Positions 20,927-28,672 of a DNA stretch of 64,000 nt are shown in pieces; position 1 is the stretch's first letter, and every line of letters starts with the position of its first letter. A program made the translations under genes and the position numbers. The DNA comes from Pseudomonas sp. P818 (GTDB lineage Bacteria > Pseudomonadota > Gammaproteobacteria > Pseudomonadales > Pseudomonadaceae). The stretch is from assembly GCF_000418555.1 (NCBI RefSeq), contig NZ_ATKM01000007.1, forward strand, positions 62,001 to 126,000, written 5' to 3'. The notes below the pieces were generated by a model. That model did no database searches and was not told the origin of the DNA. It saw only the letters and a list, made by a program, of their open reading frames with translations.

Positions 20927-21096
20927 AAAAGCCGTCGAACCAGGCTGTGCGAAAACTACTGCGCTCGGTCATGCTGCGTTAAAAGCAGGCTCAGAATGCT
21001 CATTTACCACTTGTAAACTGCGCCTCTTCGCCTGCTTTTGCCTTGCCTGACCTTCGCTCGCTACGTTTTCACACGGCCTGGTATTCGACGGCTTTT
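20927..21096. repeat. 170-bp structured intergenic repeat, copy 1
   Basis: Nested inverted repeats: outer arms start AAAAGCCGTCGAA… and end …TTCGACGGCTTTT; inner arms AAAAGCAGGC (20981-20990) and GCCTGCTTTT (21030-21039); an apical TTTAC/GTAAA pair (21003-21007, 21013-21017). The core is shared with 37398-37537, with a paired base change in the inner stem. It sits between convergent lolE and the DUF2062 gene and could end transcription from both sides. Confidence 0.75.
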
Positions 21097-21101
21097 TCTT
21101 T

Positions 21102-21629
21102 TCAGCGGCGTTCCAGTCGACGCTTTTCCTGACGCTTGCGCCAGCTGCGCTGGACCCACCAGCGCCAGTAGAGCATGGTCAGCACATACGCCAGTGCGGC
21201 CAGGATCAGGCCACAGACGAAGGAGCCCAGGTACAGTGGTTTCCACAGGACGGCGACTTCAGCCGTGATCCACTCCAGGCTCAGGGTCTGCGGCATGCGC
21301 ACCGGCGGCGTCTGCATGATCCAGGCGCCCATTTTATAGGTGCAGTAGAAGATCGGCGGCATGGTGATGGGGTTGGTCAGCCAGACCAGGCCGATGGAGA
21401 TCGGCAGGTTGGCGCGCAGCGGGATGGCCACGGCAGCAGCGGCCAGCATCTGCATGGGCATGGGGATCATCGCCCAGAACAGGCCGATGGCCATTGCCCG
21501 GGCTACCGAGTGACGGTTGAGGTGCCAGAGATTGGGATCATGAATCAGCTTGCCGAGAAAGCGCAGGGACTTGTTACCCTTGATACTGTCGGGGGTGGGC
21601 ATGTAGCGCTTGAATAAACGACGCGGCAT
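21102..21629 (-). CDS. DUF2062 membrane protein
   Basis: 175 residues beginning MPRRLFKRYMPTPDSIKGN. A helix pair and the motif AIGLFWAMIPMPMQM, then GLVWLTNPITMPPIFYCTYKMG, are the DUF2062 pattern; three or four membrane segments and a strongly basic C-terminal tail (RKRQEKRRLERR). ATG 21629 is chosen because longer readings upstream run into the divergent comEC region. Biochemical role is not established for the family. Confidence 0.85.
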   Translation of the reverse strand: MPRRLFKRYMPTPDSIKGNKSLRFLGKLIHDPNLWHLNRHSVARAMAIGLFWAMIPMPMQMLAAAAVAIPLRANLPISIGLVWLTNPITMPPIFYCTYKMGAWIMQTPPVRMPQTLSLEWITAEVAVLWKPLYLGSFVCGLILAALAYVLTMLYWRWWVQRSWRKRQEKRRLERR

Positions 21630-21751
21630 GAAGAGTCTCTGGGCAGGCAAAAGCGCCGATATTATGCACGGATTCAGCATGGCCAGCGTTGCCATATTGT
21701 GACCGAAGGTGAGCGCCGGACGCGCCCACAGCCGCTCTATGAGGAGGAAGC

Positions 21752-23977
21752 ATGCGAACAGGGATGTTGGCGCTGGCCTTGGGATTATTGACGCTGCGTT
21801 TTCTGCCAAGCCTGCCGCCAGGCTGGCTGTTGTGGGTTGCAGCCTGTGCCGGTCTGTCCTTGCTGTTCACGCGCGTCTACCCGCTGGGGTTCTTCCTGCT
21901 GGGGTTGGCCTGGGCGTGCAATTCAGCGCAGTGGGCGCTGGATGATCGCCTTGCCCCTGAGCTCGACGGCCGCACGCTGTGGCTGGAGGGGCGGGTGGTC
22001 GGGCTGCCCGAAGTATCCGATGGTGTCGTGCGCTTTCTGCTGGAGGAGGCGCACTCGCGTCGCGCCGAGTTGCCGAAAAGCATACGGGTGGCCTGGTATG
22101 GCGGGCCACGGGTGCAGGGCGGTGAACGCTGGCGTCTGGCAGTCAACCTGAAGCGCCCACACGGGTTGGTCAATCCGCAGAGTTTCGACTACGAGGCCTG
22201 GTTGCTGGCTCAGCGTATTGGCGCCACGGGCACGATCAAAGCCGGGGAGCGTCTGACTCCCGCTTCGGGCCTGGGAAGCTGGCGCGACGGTTTGCGTCAG
22301 CGCCTGTTGACCGTACCGGCCTTTCAGCGAGAAGGCGCCATCGCCGCTCTGGTCCTGGGTGACGGTTCGGGCCTGAGCACCGGCGATTGGCGCCTGCTGC
22401 AGCACACCGGCACGGTGCATCTGATGGTCATCTCCGGGCAGCACATCGCGCTGCTGGCCGGCTTTCTCTACGGCCTGGTGGCGTTACTGGCAAAGCTCGG
22501 CGCATGGCCGGCGCGCTGGCCCTGGCTACCCTGCGCCTGTGCCCTGGCGCTGAGCGGAGCCTTGATCTACGGCGTCTTGGCAGGTTTCGAGGTGCCGGTG
22601 CGCAGGGCCTGCGTGATGGTCGCGCTGGTGCTGCTGTGGCGTATGCGCTTTCGCCATCTGGGCGCATGGTGGCCGCTGTTGCTGGCCTTGATCGTGGTTC
22701 TGCTGCTGGAGCCATTGGCTTCGCTACAGCCTGGTTTCTGGCTGTCGTTCTCGGCAGTGGCGGTGCTTGTTCTGGTGTTCGGCGGTCGGCTCGGCGTCTG
22801 GGGCTGGTGGCGCGGACTCACGCGTGCGCAATGGACCATGGCCATCGGCCTGCTGCCGATGATGCTGATCCTCGGCCTGCCGGTCAGCAGCAGCGGGCCG
22901 CTGGCCAACCTGGTCGCCGTGCCCTGGGTCGGGATGGTGGTCGTGCCCCTGGCTTTGCTGGGCACCTTGTTGCTGCCCGTTCCCCTCGTCGGGGAGGGGC
23001 TTCTATGGCTGGCCGGCGGTGCGCTGCACCTGCTGTTCGAACTGCTCGGCGTTATCGCCGAGTGGCTACCTGCCTGGCTGCCGAGCGATCTGCCGCTATG
23101 GGCCTGGCTGCTGGCAGCGGCAGGAGCGTTGTTGCTCCTGCTGCCGGCCGGGGTGCCGCTGCGTCTACCCGGCCTTGCACTGTTGCTGCCGGCCTTGCTG
23201 TTGCCGTCAAAGCAACTGCTCGATGGCCGTGCCGATGTCTGGGTGCTGGATGTGGGGCAGGGGCTGGCGGTGTTGGTACGTACCCGAGAATACGCCCTGC
23301 TGTATGACGCCGGGCCGCGCTTTGGCGATTTCGATACGGGTGAACGTATCGTCCTGCCCTCGCTACGTGCGCTGAACGTCCGGCATCTCGATCTGATGCT
23401 GCTCAGCCATGCAGACAACGATCACGCTGGCGGCGCGTTGGCGATCAAGGCCGGAATGCCGGTGAGGCGGGTGATCAGCGGTGAACCGCAAAGGCTGGCC
23501 GACGCGCTCGGCGCGGACGCTTGCGAGTCCGGGCAGAGCTGGCAATGGAACGAGGTGACCTTCAGGTTGTGGCAGTGGGAGCGGGCCAGCTCCGGCAACC
23601 AGCTGTCCTGTGTCCTCCAGATCGAGGCAGCGGGCGAACGTCTGCTGTTGACCGGCGATATCGACATGCAGGCCGAGCGGGCACTGATGCAGGCAGACTT
23701 TCCCCTGGCCTCGCATTGGCTGCTGGCGCCGCATCACGGCAGTCGCACTTCGTCCAGCCAGGCCTTTATCGATGCGGTCGCGGCGCGCCATGTGCTGATA
23801 ACTCGCAGTCGCCACAATGCCTTTGGCCATCCACACCCGCAGGTGCTGGAGCGTTATCGGGCAGCAGGTGTCGAGGTGCATGACACGGCGCTCGACGGCG
23901 CGCTGCATCTGCGCCTGGGGGAGCATGTCGCACCGCGTGGGTTGCGAAGCGAGCCACGTTTCTGGCGGGAAAAATGA
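21752..23977 (+). CDS. comEC: DNA internalisation protein ComEC/Rec2
   Basis: 741-residue inner-membrane channel that imports single-stranded DNA during natural transformation. N-terminal DUF4131 region, then the competence domain with many membrane segments (including MVISGQHIALLAGF), and a C-terminal metallo-beta-lactamase domain with LLSHADNDHAGG near residue 551 and HHGSRTSS further on. All metal-ligand motifs look intact. GAGGAGG upstream of ATG 21752. Together with pilZ in this window it fits a strain with type IV pilus-based uptake, though competence itself is not shown. Confidence 0.95.
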   Translation: MRTGMLALALGLLTLRFLPSLPPGWLLWVAACAGLSLLFTRVYPLGFFLLGLAWACNSAQWALDDRLAPELDGRTLWLEGRVVGLPEVSDGVVRFLLEEAHSRRAELPKSIRVAWYGGPRVQGGERWRLAVNLKRPHGLVNPQSFDYEAWLLAQRIGATGTIKAGERLTPASGLGSWRDGLRQRLLTVPAFQREGAIAALVLGDGSGLSTGDWRLLQHTGTVHLMVISGQHIALLAGFLYGLVALLAKLGAWPARWPWLPCACALALSGALIYGVLAGFEVPVRRACVMVALVLLWRMRFRHLGAWWPLLLALIVVLLLEPLASLQPGFWLSFSAVAVLVLVFGGRLGVWGWWRGLTRAQWTMAIGLLPMMLILGLPVSSSGPLANLVAVPWVGMVVVPLALLGTLLLPVPLVGEGLLWLAGGALHLLFELLGVIAEWLPAWLPSDLPLWAWLLAAAGALLLLLPAGVPLRLPGLALLLPALLLPSKQLLDGRADVWVLDVGQGLAVLVRTREYALLYDAGPRFGDFDTGERIVLPSLRALNVRHLDLMLLSHADNDHAGGALAIKAGMPVRRVISGEPQRLADALGADACESGQSWQWNEVTFRLWQWERASSGNQLSCVLQIEAAGERLLLTGDIDMQAERALMQADFPLASHWLLAPHHGSRTSSSQAFIDAVAARHVLITRSRHNAFGHPHPQVLERYRAAGVEVHDTALDGALHLRLGEHVAPRGLRSEPRFWREK

Positions 23978-24049
23978 GAACGGCGGCGGTCGGCGGGCGT
24001 TGCACCCTGTGCTAGAGTGGCGCCACTTTTTCGAGGGGGATTCTCTACC

Positions 24050-24682
24050 GTGTGGGAACTGGTCAAAGCCGGCGGCTGGATGATGCTGCCGATCATTCTC
24101 TGTTCCATCGCTGCTGCCGGCATCGTCGCCGAGCGCCTGTGGACCCTGCGGCCCGCCCGCGTCACCCCGGCCAATCTGCTGGCTCAGGTATGGCTCTGGA
24201 TCAAGGACAAGAAACTCAACAATCAGAAGCTCAAGGAGCTGCGTGAGGATTCGCCGCTGGGGCAGATTCTCGCCGCCGGCCTGGCCAACTCCAAGCATGG
24301 TCGCGAGATCATGAAGGAGTGCATCGAAGAGGCCGCCGCGCGCGTCATCCATGATCTGGAGCGTTATCTCAACGCGCTCGGCACCATCGCCGGCATCGCA
24401 CCGCTGCTCGGTCTGCTCGGCACCGTGCTGGGCATGATCGAGATCTTCAGCTCCTTCATGGGCTCGGGCATGGCCAACGCACCGATGCTCGCCGGCGGTA
24501 TCTCCAAGGCTCTGATCACCACCGCGGCCGGCCTGATGGTGGCGATCCCGGCACTGTTCTTCCATCGTTACCTGCAGCGCCGCGTCGACGAGCTGGTGGT
24601 GGGCATGGAACAGGAAGCGATCAAGCTGGTGGAAATGGTCCAGGGTGATCGCGACGTCGACCTGGGCGAGGACAAGGCGTGA
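24050..24682 (+). CDS. ExbB/TolQ-type proton channel protein
   Basis: 210-residue MotA/TolQ/ExbB family protein: an N-terminal membrane helix (about residues 8-28) and two later helices around GIAPLLGLLGTVLGMIEIF and ITTAAGLMVAIPALFF. The start is GTG 24050, with GAGGGG at 24034-24039; the earlier in-frame ATG lies before that site. Overlaps the exbD-like gene by four bases. It stands between comEC and lpxK, not near a tonB, so this is a paralogue dedicated to another process, probably envelope transport; the partner is unknown. Confidence 0.9.
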   Translation: MWELVKAGGWMMLPIILCSIAAAGIVAERLWTLRPARVTPANLLAQVWLWIKDKKLNNQKLKELREDSPLGQILAAGLANSKHGREIMKECIEEAAARVIHDLERYLNALGTIAGIAPLLGLLGTVLGMIEIFSSFMGSGMANAPMLAGGISKALITTAAGLMVAIPALFFHRYLQRRVDELVVGMEQEAIKLVEMVQGDRDVDLGEDKA

Positions 24683-25107
24683 AATTCCGGCGCAAACCGC
24701 GGGAGAACGTCGAGATCAACCTGGCCTCGTTGATCGACGTAGTATTCATCCTGCTGCTGTTCTTCGTGGTCACCACCACCTTCACCCGCGAGACCCAGCT
24801 CAAGGTCGACCTGCCCGAGGCGGCCAGCGGCACGCCGCCGGAGCAGACCGAGCTCAAGCAGGTCGAGGTACTGATCGGTGCCGACGGCGCGTTTTCGGTC
24901 AACGGCAAGGCGCTGCTGGAGAGCAACCTGAGCAACCTCATGGCTGCCCTGCAGAAGGAGTCCGAAGGCGACAACAGCCTGCCGCTGATCATCAGCGCCG
25001 ACGGCAAGACGCCGCATCAGGCGGTGATCACCGCCATGGACGCCGCCGGCAAGCTGGGCTTCTCGCACCTGCGCATCACCACGGTGGAAGCACAGGAAAC
25101 TCCCTAA
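24679..25107 (+). CDS. ExbD/TolR-type protein
   Basis: 142 residues: a short basic cytoplasmic start (MKFRRKPRENVEINLASLIDVVFILLLFF region) with the conserved membrane aspartate in LIDVVFILL, one membrane helix, then a periplasmic domain. Pairs with the preceding ExbB-like gene to form a proton-driven motor. GTG start overlapping the upstream stop; lpxK begins directly after its stop codon. Confidence 0.9.
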   Translation: MKFRRKPRENVEINLASLIDVVFILLLFFVVTTTFTRETQLKVDLPEAASGTPPEQTELKQVEVLIGADGAFSVNGKALLESNLSNLMAALQKESEGDNSLPLIISADGKTPHQAVITAMDAAGKLGFSHLRITTVEAQETP

Positions 25108-26109
25108 GTGAGCGCCGCCGATCGCCTGCTCGAGGCCTGGTACCGCGGCCACCCGGCGCTGGCGCTGCTGCGCCCGCTGGAGTGGCTGTACCGCCGCGTG
25201 GTGCAGGGCAAGCGCGCGCGTTTTCTCGCCGGTGAGGGCGACATCTACAGGGCGCCGGTACCGGTACTGGTGGTGGGCAACATCACCGTCGGCGGCACCG
25301 GCAAGACGCCGCTGATCCTCTTTCTGATCCAGCACTGCCGCGCCCGAGGCCTCAAGGTCGGCGTGGTCAGCCGCGGCTATGGCGCCACGCCGCCGAGCCT
25401 GCCGTGGCGCGTGCGTGCCGATCAACCGGCTGCACAGGCCGGTGACGAGCCGCTGCTGATCGTCCAGCGCAGCGGCGTGCCCTTGATGATCGACCCGGAC
25501 CGCAGCCGCGCCGTGCGCGCACTGTTGGCCGAAGAACCGCTGGACCTGATTCTCTGCGACGATGGTCTGCAGCACTACCGTTTGGCGCGCGATCTGGAGC
25601 TGGTGCTGATCGACGCCGCCCGCGGTCTGGGCAATCGCCGCTGCCTGCCGGCCGGGCCGCTGCGCGAGCCGGCCGAGCGTCTGGCTGAGGTGGATGCCGT
25701 GCTGTTCAACGGCGCCGACACCGATAGTGCCGAGGGTTACGCCTTTCGCCTGCAGCCGTCCGCGTTGGTCAACCTGGCCAGTGGCGAACGTTTCGGTCTC
25801 GAGCACTTCCCGCCCGGCCAGGCCGTGCATGCGGTGGCCGGCATCGGCAACCCGCAGCGTTTCTTCAATACCCTCGAAGCGCTAAACTGGCGCCCGGTTC
25901 CGCACCCCTTTGCCGACCATGCGCAGTACGATGCCGCCCAGCTCAGCTTCGAGCCGCCGCTGCCCCTGCTGATGACGGAAAAGGATGCGGTGAAATGCCG
26001 GGCCTTCGCCGCCGCCGACTGGTGGTACCTGGCCGTCGACGCCGTGCCCACGCCGGCTTTCGTCGACTGGTTGGACAAGGAGCTGGCTCGCCTCATACCG
26101 AGGTCTTGA
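25108..26109 (+). CDS. lpxK: Tetraacyldisaccharide 4'-kinase LpxK
   Basis: Phosphorylates the 4' position of the lipid A precursor to give lipid IVA, on the cytoplasmic face of the inner membrane. 333 residues; an N-terminal amphipathic/hydrophobic segment and the Walker A-like [13 protein letters not shown] (residues 56-68). [14 protein letters not shown] is the conserved catalytic block. GTG start abuts the exbD-like stop. Confidence 0.96.
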   Translation: MSAADRLLEAWYRGHPALALLRPLEWLYRRVVQGKRARFLAGEGDIYRAPVPVLVVGNITVGGTGKTPLILFLIQHCRARGLKVGVVSRGYGATPPSLPWRVRADQPAAQAGDEPLLIVQRSGVPLMIDPDRSRAVRALLAEEPLDLILCDDGLQHYRLARDLELVLIDAARGLGNRRCLPAGPLREPAERLAEVDAVLFNGADTDSAEGYAFRLQPSALVNLASGERFGLEHFPPGQAVHAVAGIGNPQRFFNTLEALNWRPVPHPFADHAQYDAAQLSFEPPLPLLMTEKDAVKCRAFAAADWWYLAVDAVPTPAFVDWLDKELARLIPRS

Positions 26110-26131
26110 TGACCTCACCAAGGACTGCGCC

Positions 26132-26317
26132 ATGGACCTTAAACTGCTCGACATTCTCGCCTGCCCGATTTGCAAGGGCCCGCTGCAGCTCTCCGAAGAC
26201 AAGACCGAACTGATCAGCAAGGGTGCCGGCGTGGCCTACCCGATTCGCGACGGCATCCCGGTGATGCTGGAAAGCGAAGCACGCACCCTCAATACCGACG
26301 AGCGTCTGGACAAGTAA
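26132..26317 (+). CDS. Trm112/UPF0434 family small protein (YcaR-like)
   Basis: 61 residues starting [18 protein letters not shown], with a CxxC pair (C11, C14) and the [11 protein letters not shown] block that define the Trm112-like family. It lies 22 bases after lpxK and touches kdsB. The Trm112 fold activates methyltransferases in other systems; a specific role here is unknown. Confidence 0.92.
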   Translation: MDLKLLDILACPICKGPLQLSEDKTELISKGAGVAYPIRDGIPVMLESEARTLNTDERLDK

Positions 26318-27082
26318 ATGAGCGCAGCCTTCACCGTCGTCATTCCCGCCCGTTACGCCTCCACCCGTCTGCCCGGCAAGCCGCTGCAGGACATCGCCGG
26401 CAAGCCCATGGTGCAGCACGTCTGGGAGCAGGCCAAGAAGAGCTCGGCCAGCCGTGTGGTGGTCGCTACCGACGATGCGCGCATCAAGGAGGCCTGTAAG
26501 GCTTTCGGCGCCGAGGTGCTGCTGACCCGCGAGGATCACAACTCCGGCACCGACCGTCTGGCCGAAGTGGCTACCCAGCTCGGCCTGCCGGCCGATGCCA
26601 TCGTGGTCAACGTGCAGGGTGACGAGCCGCTTATTCCGCCTGTGATCATCGATCAGGTCGCGGCCAACCTGGCGGCCAACCCGCAAGCCGGTATCGCCAC
26701 CCTGGCCGAGCCCATAGAAGACGTCACCGCGTTGTTCAACCCCAATGTGGTCAAGGTGGTCGCCGACAAGAATGGCCTGGCCCTGACCTTCAGCCGCGCG
26801 CCGCTGGCCTGGGCGCGCGACGCCTTTGCCAAGAGCCGCGACGTGCTGCCGGCCGGCGTGCCTTATCGCCGTCATATCGGCATCTACGCTTACCGCGCCG
26901 GCTTCCTGCATGACTTCGTCGCCTGGGGCCCGTGCTGGCTGGAAGATACCGAGTGCCTGGAGCAGTTGCGCGCGTTGTACAACGGTGTGCGTATCCATGT
27001 CGCCGATGCCCTCGAAGCACCGGCTGCCGGTGTCGATACCGCCGAAGACCTGGAGCGGGTGCGCCACCTGCTGGGGGCCTGA
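26318..27082 (+). CDS. kdsB: CMP-KDO synthetase KdsB
   Basis: 3-deoxy-manno-octulosonate cytidylyltransferase; activates KDO for the LPS inner core. 254 residues: [19 protein letters not shown] at the start (nucleotide-binding loop), then [16 protein letters not shown] and GIYAYR…, all standard KdsB blocks. Starts right after the preceding stop and overlaps the phosphatase gene by one base. Confidence 0.97.
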   Translation: MSAAFTVVIPARYASTRLPGKPLQDIAGKPMVQHVWEQAKKSSASRVVVATDDARIKEACKAFGAEVLLTREDHNSGTDRLAEVATQLGLPADAIVVNVQGDEPLIPPVIIDQVAANLAANPQAGIATLAEPIEDVTALFNPNVVKVVADKNGLALTFSRAPLAWARDAFAKSRDVLPAGVPYRRHIGIYAYRAGFLHDFVAWGPCWLEDTECLEQLRALYNGVRIHVADALEAPAAGVDTAEDLERVRHLLGA

Positions 27083-27546
27083 TGAAGGTTCTGTTCGTTT
27101 GCCTGGGCAACATCTGCCGTTCGCCTACGGCTGAAGGCGTTTTCCGTCACAAGCTGCGTGCGGCAGGGCTGGAGGATCGCGTGCAGGTGGATTCCGCCGG
27201 CACCGGCGACTGGCACGTCGGCAAGGCGCCGGACAGTCGTACGCGCGAGGCCGCGCTGCGCCGTGGCTATGATCTGTCCGCGCAGCGTGCGCGTCAGGTC
27301 GAGGCCGCTGATTTTCAGCGCTTCGACCTTATCCTGGCCATGGATCAGAGCAATTTGCGCAATCTCAAGGCGCTGCGCCCGGCCGAAGCCCGCGCCGATC
27401 TGGATCTGTACCTGCGCCGTTATGAACTGGCGCTGGATGAGGTGCCCGACCCGTACTACGGCGGCGAGGAAGGCTTCGAGCAGGTGCTGGACCTGATCGA
27501 GCAGGCCAGCGATGCGCTGCTGAACGAAATCAAGGGGCGCCTGTGA
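27082..27546 (+). CDS. Low-molecular-weight protein tyrosine phosphatase
   Basis: 154 residues with the active-site loop VCLGNICRSP (C7, R13) directly at the N-terminus and the general-acid motif VPDPYYGG. All catalytic elements are present. It lies between kdsB and murB in the envelope operon, which suggests control of polysaccharide or wall synthesis, but the substrate is not evident. Confidence 0.93.
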   Translation: MKVLFVCLGNICRSPTAEGVFRHKLRAAGLEDRVQVDSAGTGDWHVGKAPDSRTREAALRRGYDLSAQRARQVEAADFQRFDLILAMDQSNLRNLKALRPAEARADLDLYLRRYELALDEVPDPYYGGEEGFEQVLDLIEQASDALLNEIKGRL

Positions 27547-28562
27547 GCCTGAATCTGCAGAGCGACGTTTCGCTCAAGGCTTTCAACAGCTTTGGCGTCG
27601 ATGTACACGCACGCTGTTTCGCTGAAGCCCACAACGATGACGATGTGCGCGAGGCGCTGAACCTGGCAAATCAGCAGGGCTTGCCGCTGCTGGTGATCGG
27701 CGGTGGCAGCAACCTGCTGCTGACCCGCGATGTCGAGGCGCTGGTGCTGCGCATGGCCAGTCGCGGCATTCGCATTCTCGGAGAAGATGGCGAGCAGGTG
27801 CTGGTGGAGGCCGAAGCCGGCGAGCCCTGGCATCCGTTCGTGCAGTGGAGCCTGGCGCAGGGCCTGAACGGCCTGGAAAACCTCAGCCTGATTCCCGGCA
27901 CCGTGGGCGCGGCGCCGATGCAGAACATCGGCGCCTACGGTGTGGAGATCAAGGATCTGTTCGCCGGCCTGACTGCGCTGGATCGGCATACCGGCGAACT
28001 GCGCGATTTTACACTGGAGGAATGCGCCTTCGCCTATCGCGACAGCCTGTTCAAGCGTGAAGCCGGGCGCTGGCTGATCCTGCGCGTGCGCTTTCGCTTG
28101 AGTCGCCTGGCTTCGTTGCGCCTGGACTACGGCCCGGTGCGCCAGCGTCTTGCCGAAATGGGCGTGGAGGCGCCGACCGCCAGCGACGTCAGCCAGGCCA
28201 TCTGCACCATTCGCAGCGAAAAGCTGCCCAATCCTGTCGAACTGGGCAATGCCGGCAGTTTCTTCAAGAACCCGGTGGTGTCCTTCGAACTGGCCGAGCG
28301 CATCCGTGCCGAGCACGCCGATCTGGTCAGCTATCCGGCGGGCGATGGTCGGGTCAAGCTGGCCGCCGGCTGGCTGATCGAGCGGGCAGGGTGGAAGGGC
28401 GCGCGTGAGGGTGATGCCGGCGTGCATCGTCTGCAGGCGCTGGTGCTGGTCAACTACGGCAGCGCCACAGGTGCGCAACTGCTGCAGCTGGCGCAGCGCA
28501 TCCAGAGCGATATCCTGCAGCGTTTTGGCGTAGCGCTGGAAATCGAACCGAACGTGCTTTGA
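27543..28562 (+). CDS. murB: UDP-N-acetylenolpyruvoylglucosamine reductase MurB
   Basis: Reduces UDP-GlcNAc-enolpyruvate to UDP-MurNAc with NADPH and FAD. 339 residues; FAD-binding VIGGGSNLLL and IPGTVGAAPMQNIGAYG, and the catalytic-serine region CAFAYRDSLFK, are intact. The GTG start overlaps the phosphatase stop by four bases. Last gene of the block that begins at comEC. Confidence 0.97.
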   Translation: MSLNLQSDVSLKAFNSFGVDVHARCFAEAHNDDDVREALNLANQQGLPLLVIGGGSNLLLTRDVEALVLRMASRGIRILGEDGEQVLVEAEAGEPWHPFVQWSLAQGLNGLENLSLIPGTVGAAPMQNIGAYGVEIKDLFAGLTALDRHTGELRDFTLEECAFAYRDSLFKREAGRWLILRVRFRLSRLASLRLDYGPVRQRLAEMGVEAPTASDVSQAICTIRSEKLPNPVELGNAGSFFKNPVVSFELAERIRAEHADLVSYPAGDGRVKLAAGWLIERAGWKGAREGDAGVHRLQALVLVNYGSATGAQLLQLAQRIQSDILQRFGVALEIEPNVL

Positions 28563-28590
28563 GCGGTGGGCCGGGCGTGGTCCGGTGGCT

Positions 28591-28610
28591 GCCCGGATTG
28601 CATCCGGGTT
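28591..28610. repeat. Half copy of the CCCGGATGCAATCCGGG repeat
   Basis: GCCCGGATTGCATCCGGGTT matches one arm of the palindromes at 15689-15750 and 46060-46120. Only one arm is present, 28 bases after murB. Confidence 0.6.
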
Positions 28611-28626
28611 AAATCTACTGGACATG

Positions 28627-28656
28627 AAAAAGGGGATGCCTAGGCATCCCCTTTTT
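28627..28656. terminator. Bidirectional terminator between murB and rne
   Basis: Symmetric hairpin: 14-bp perfect arms (28627-28640, 28643-28656) with AAAAA on one side and TTTTT on the other. It can end both murB (plus) and rne (minus). Confidence 0.9.
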
Positions 28657-28672
28657 AGTGACCGCAGGAGGA

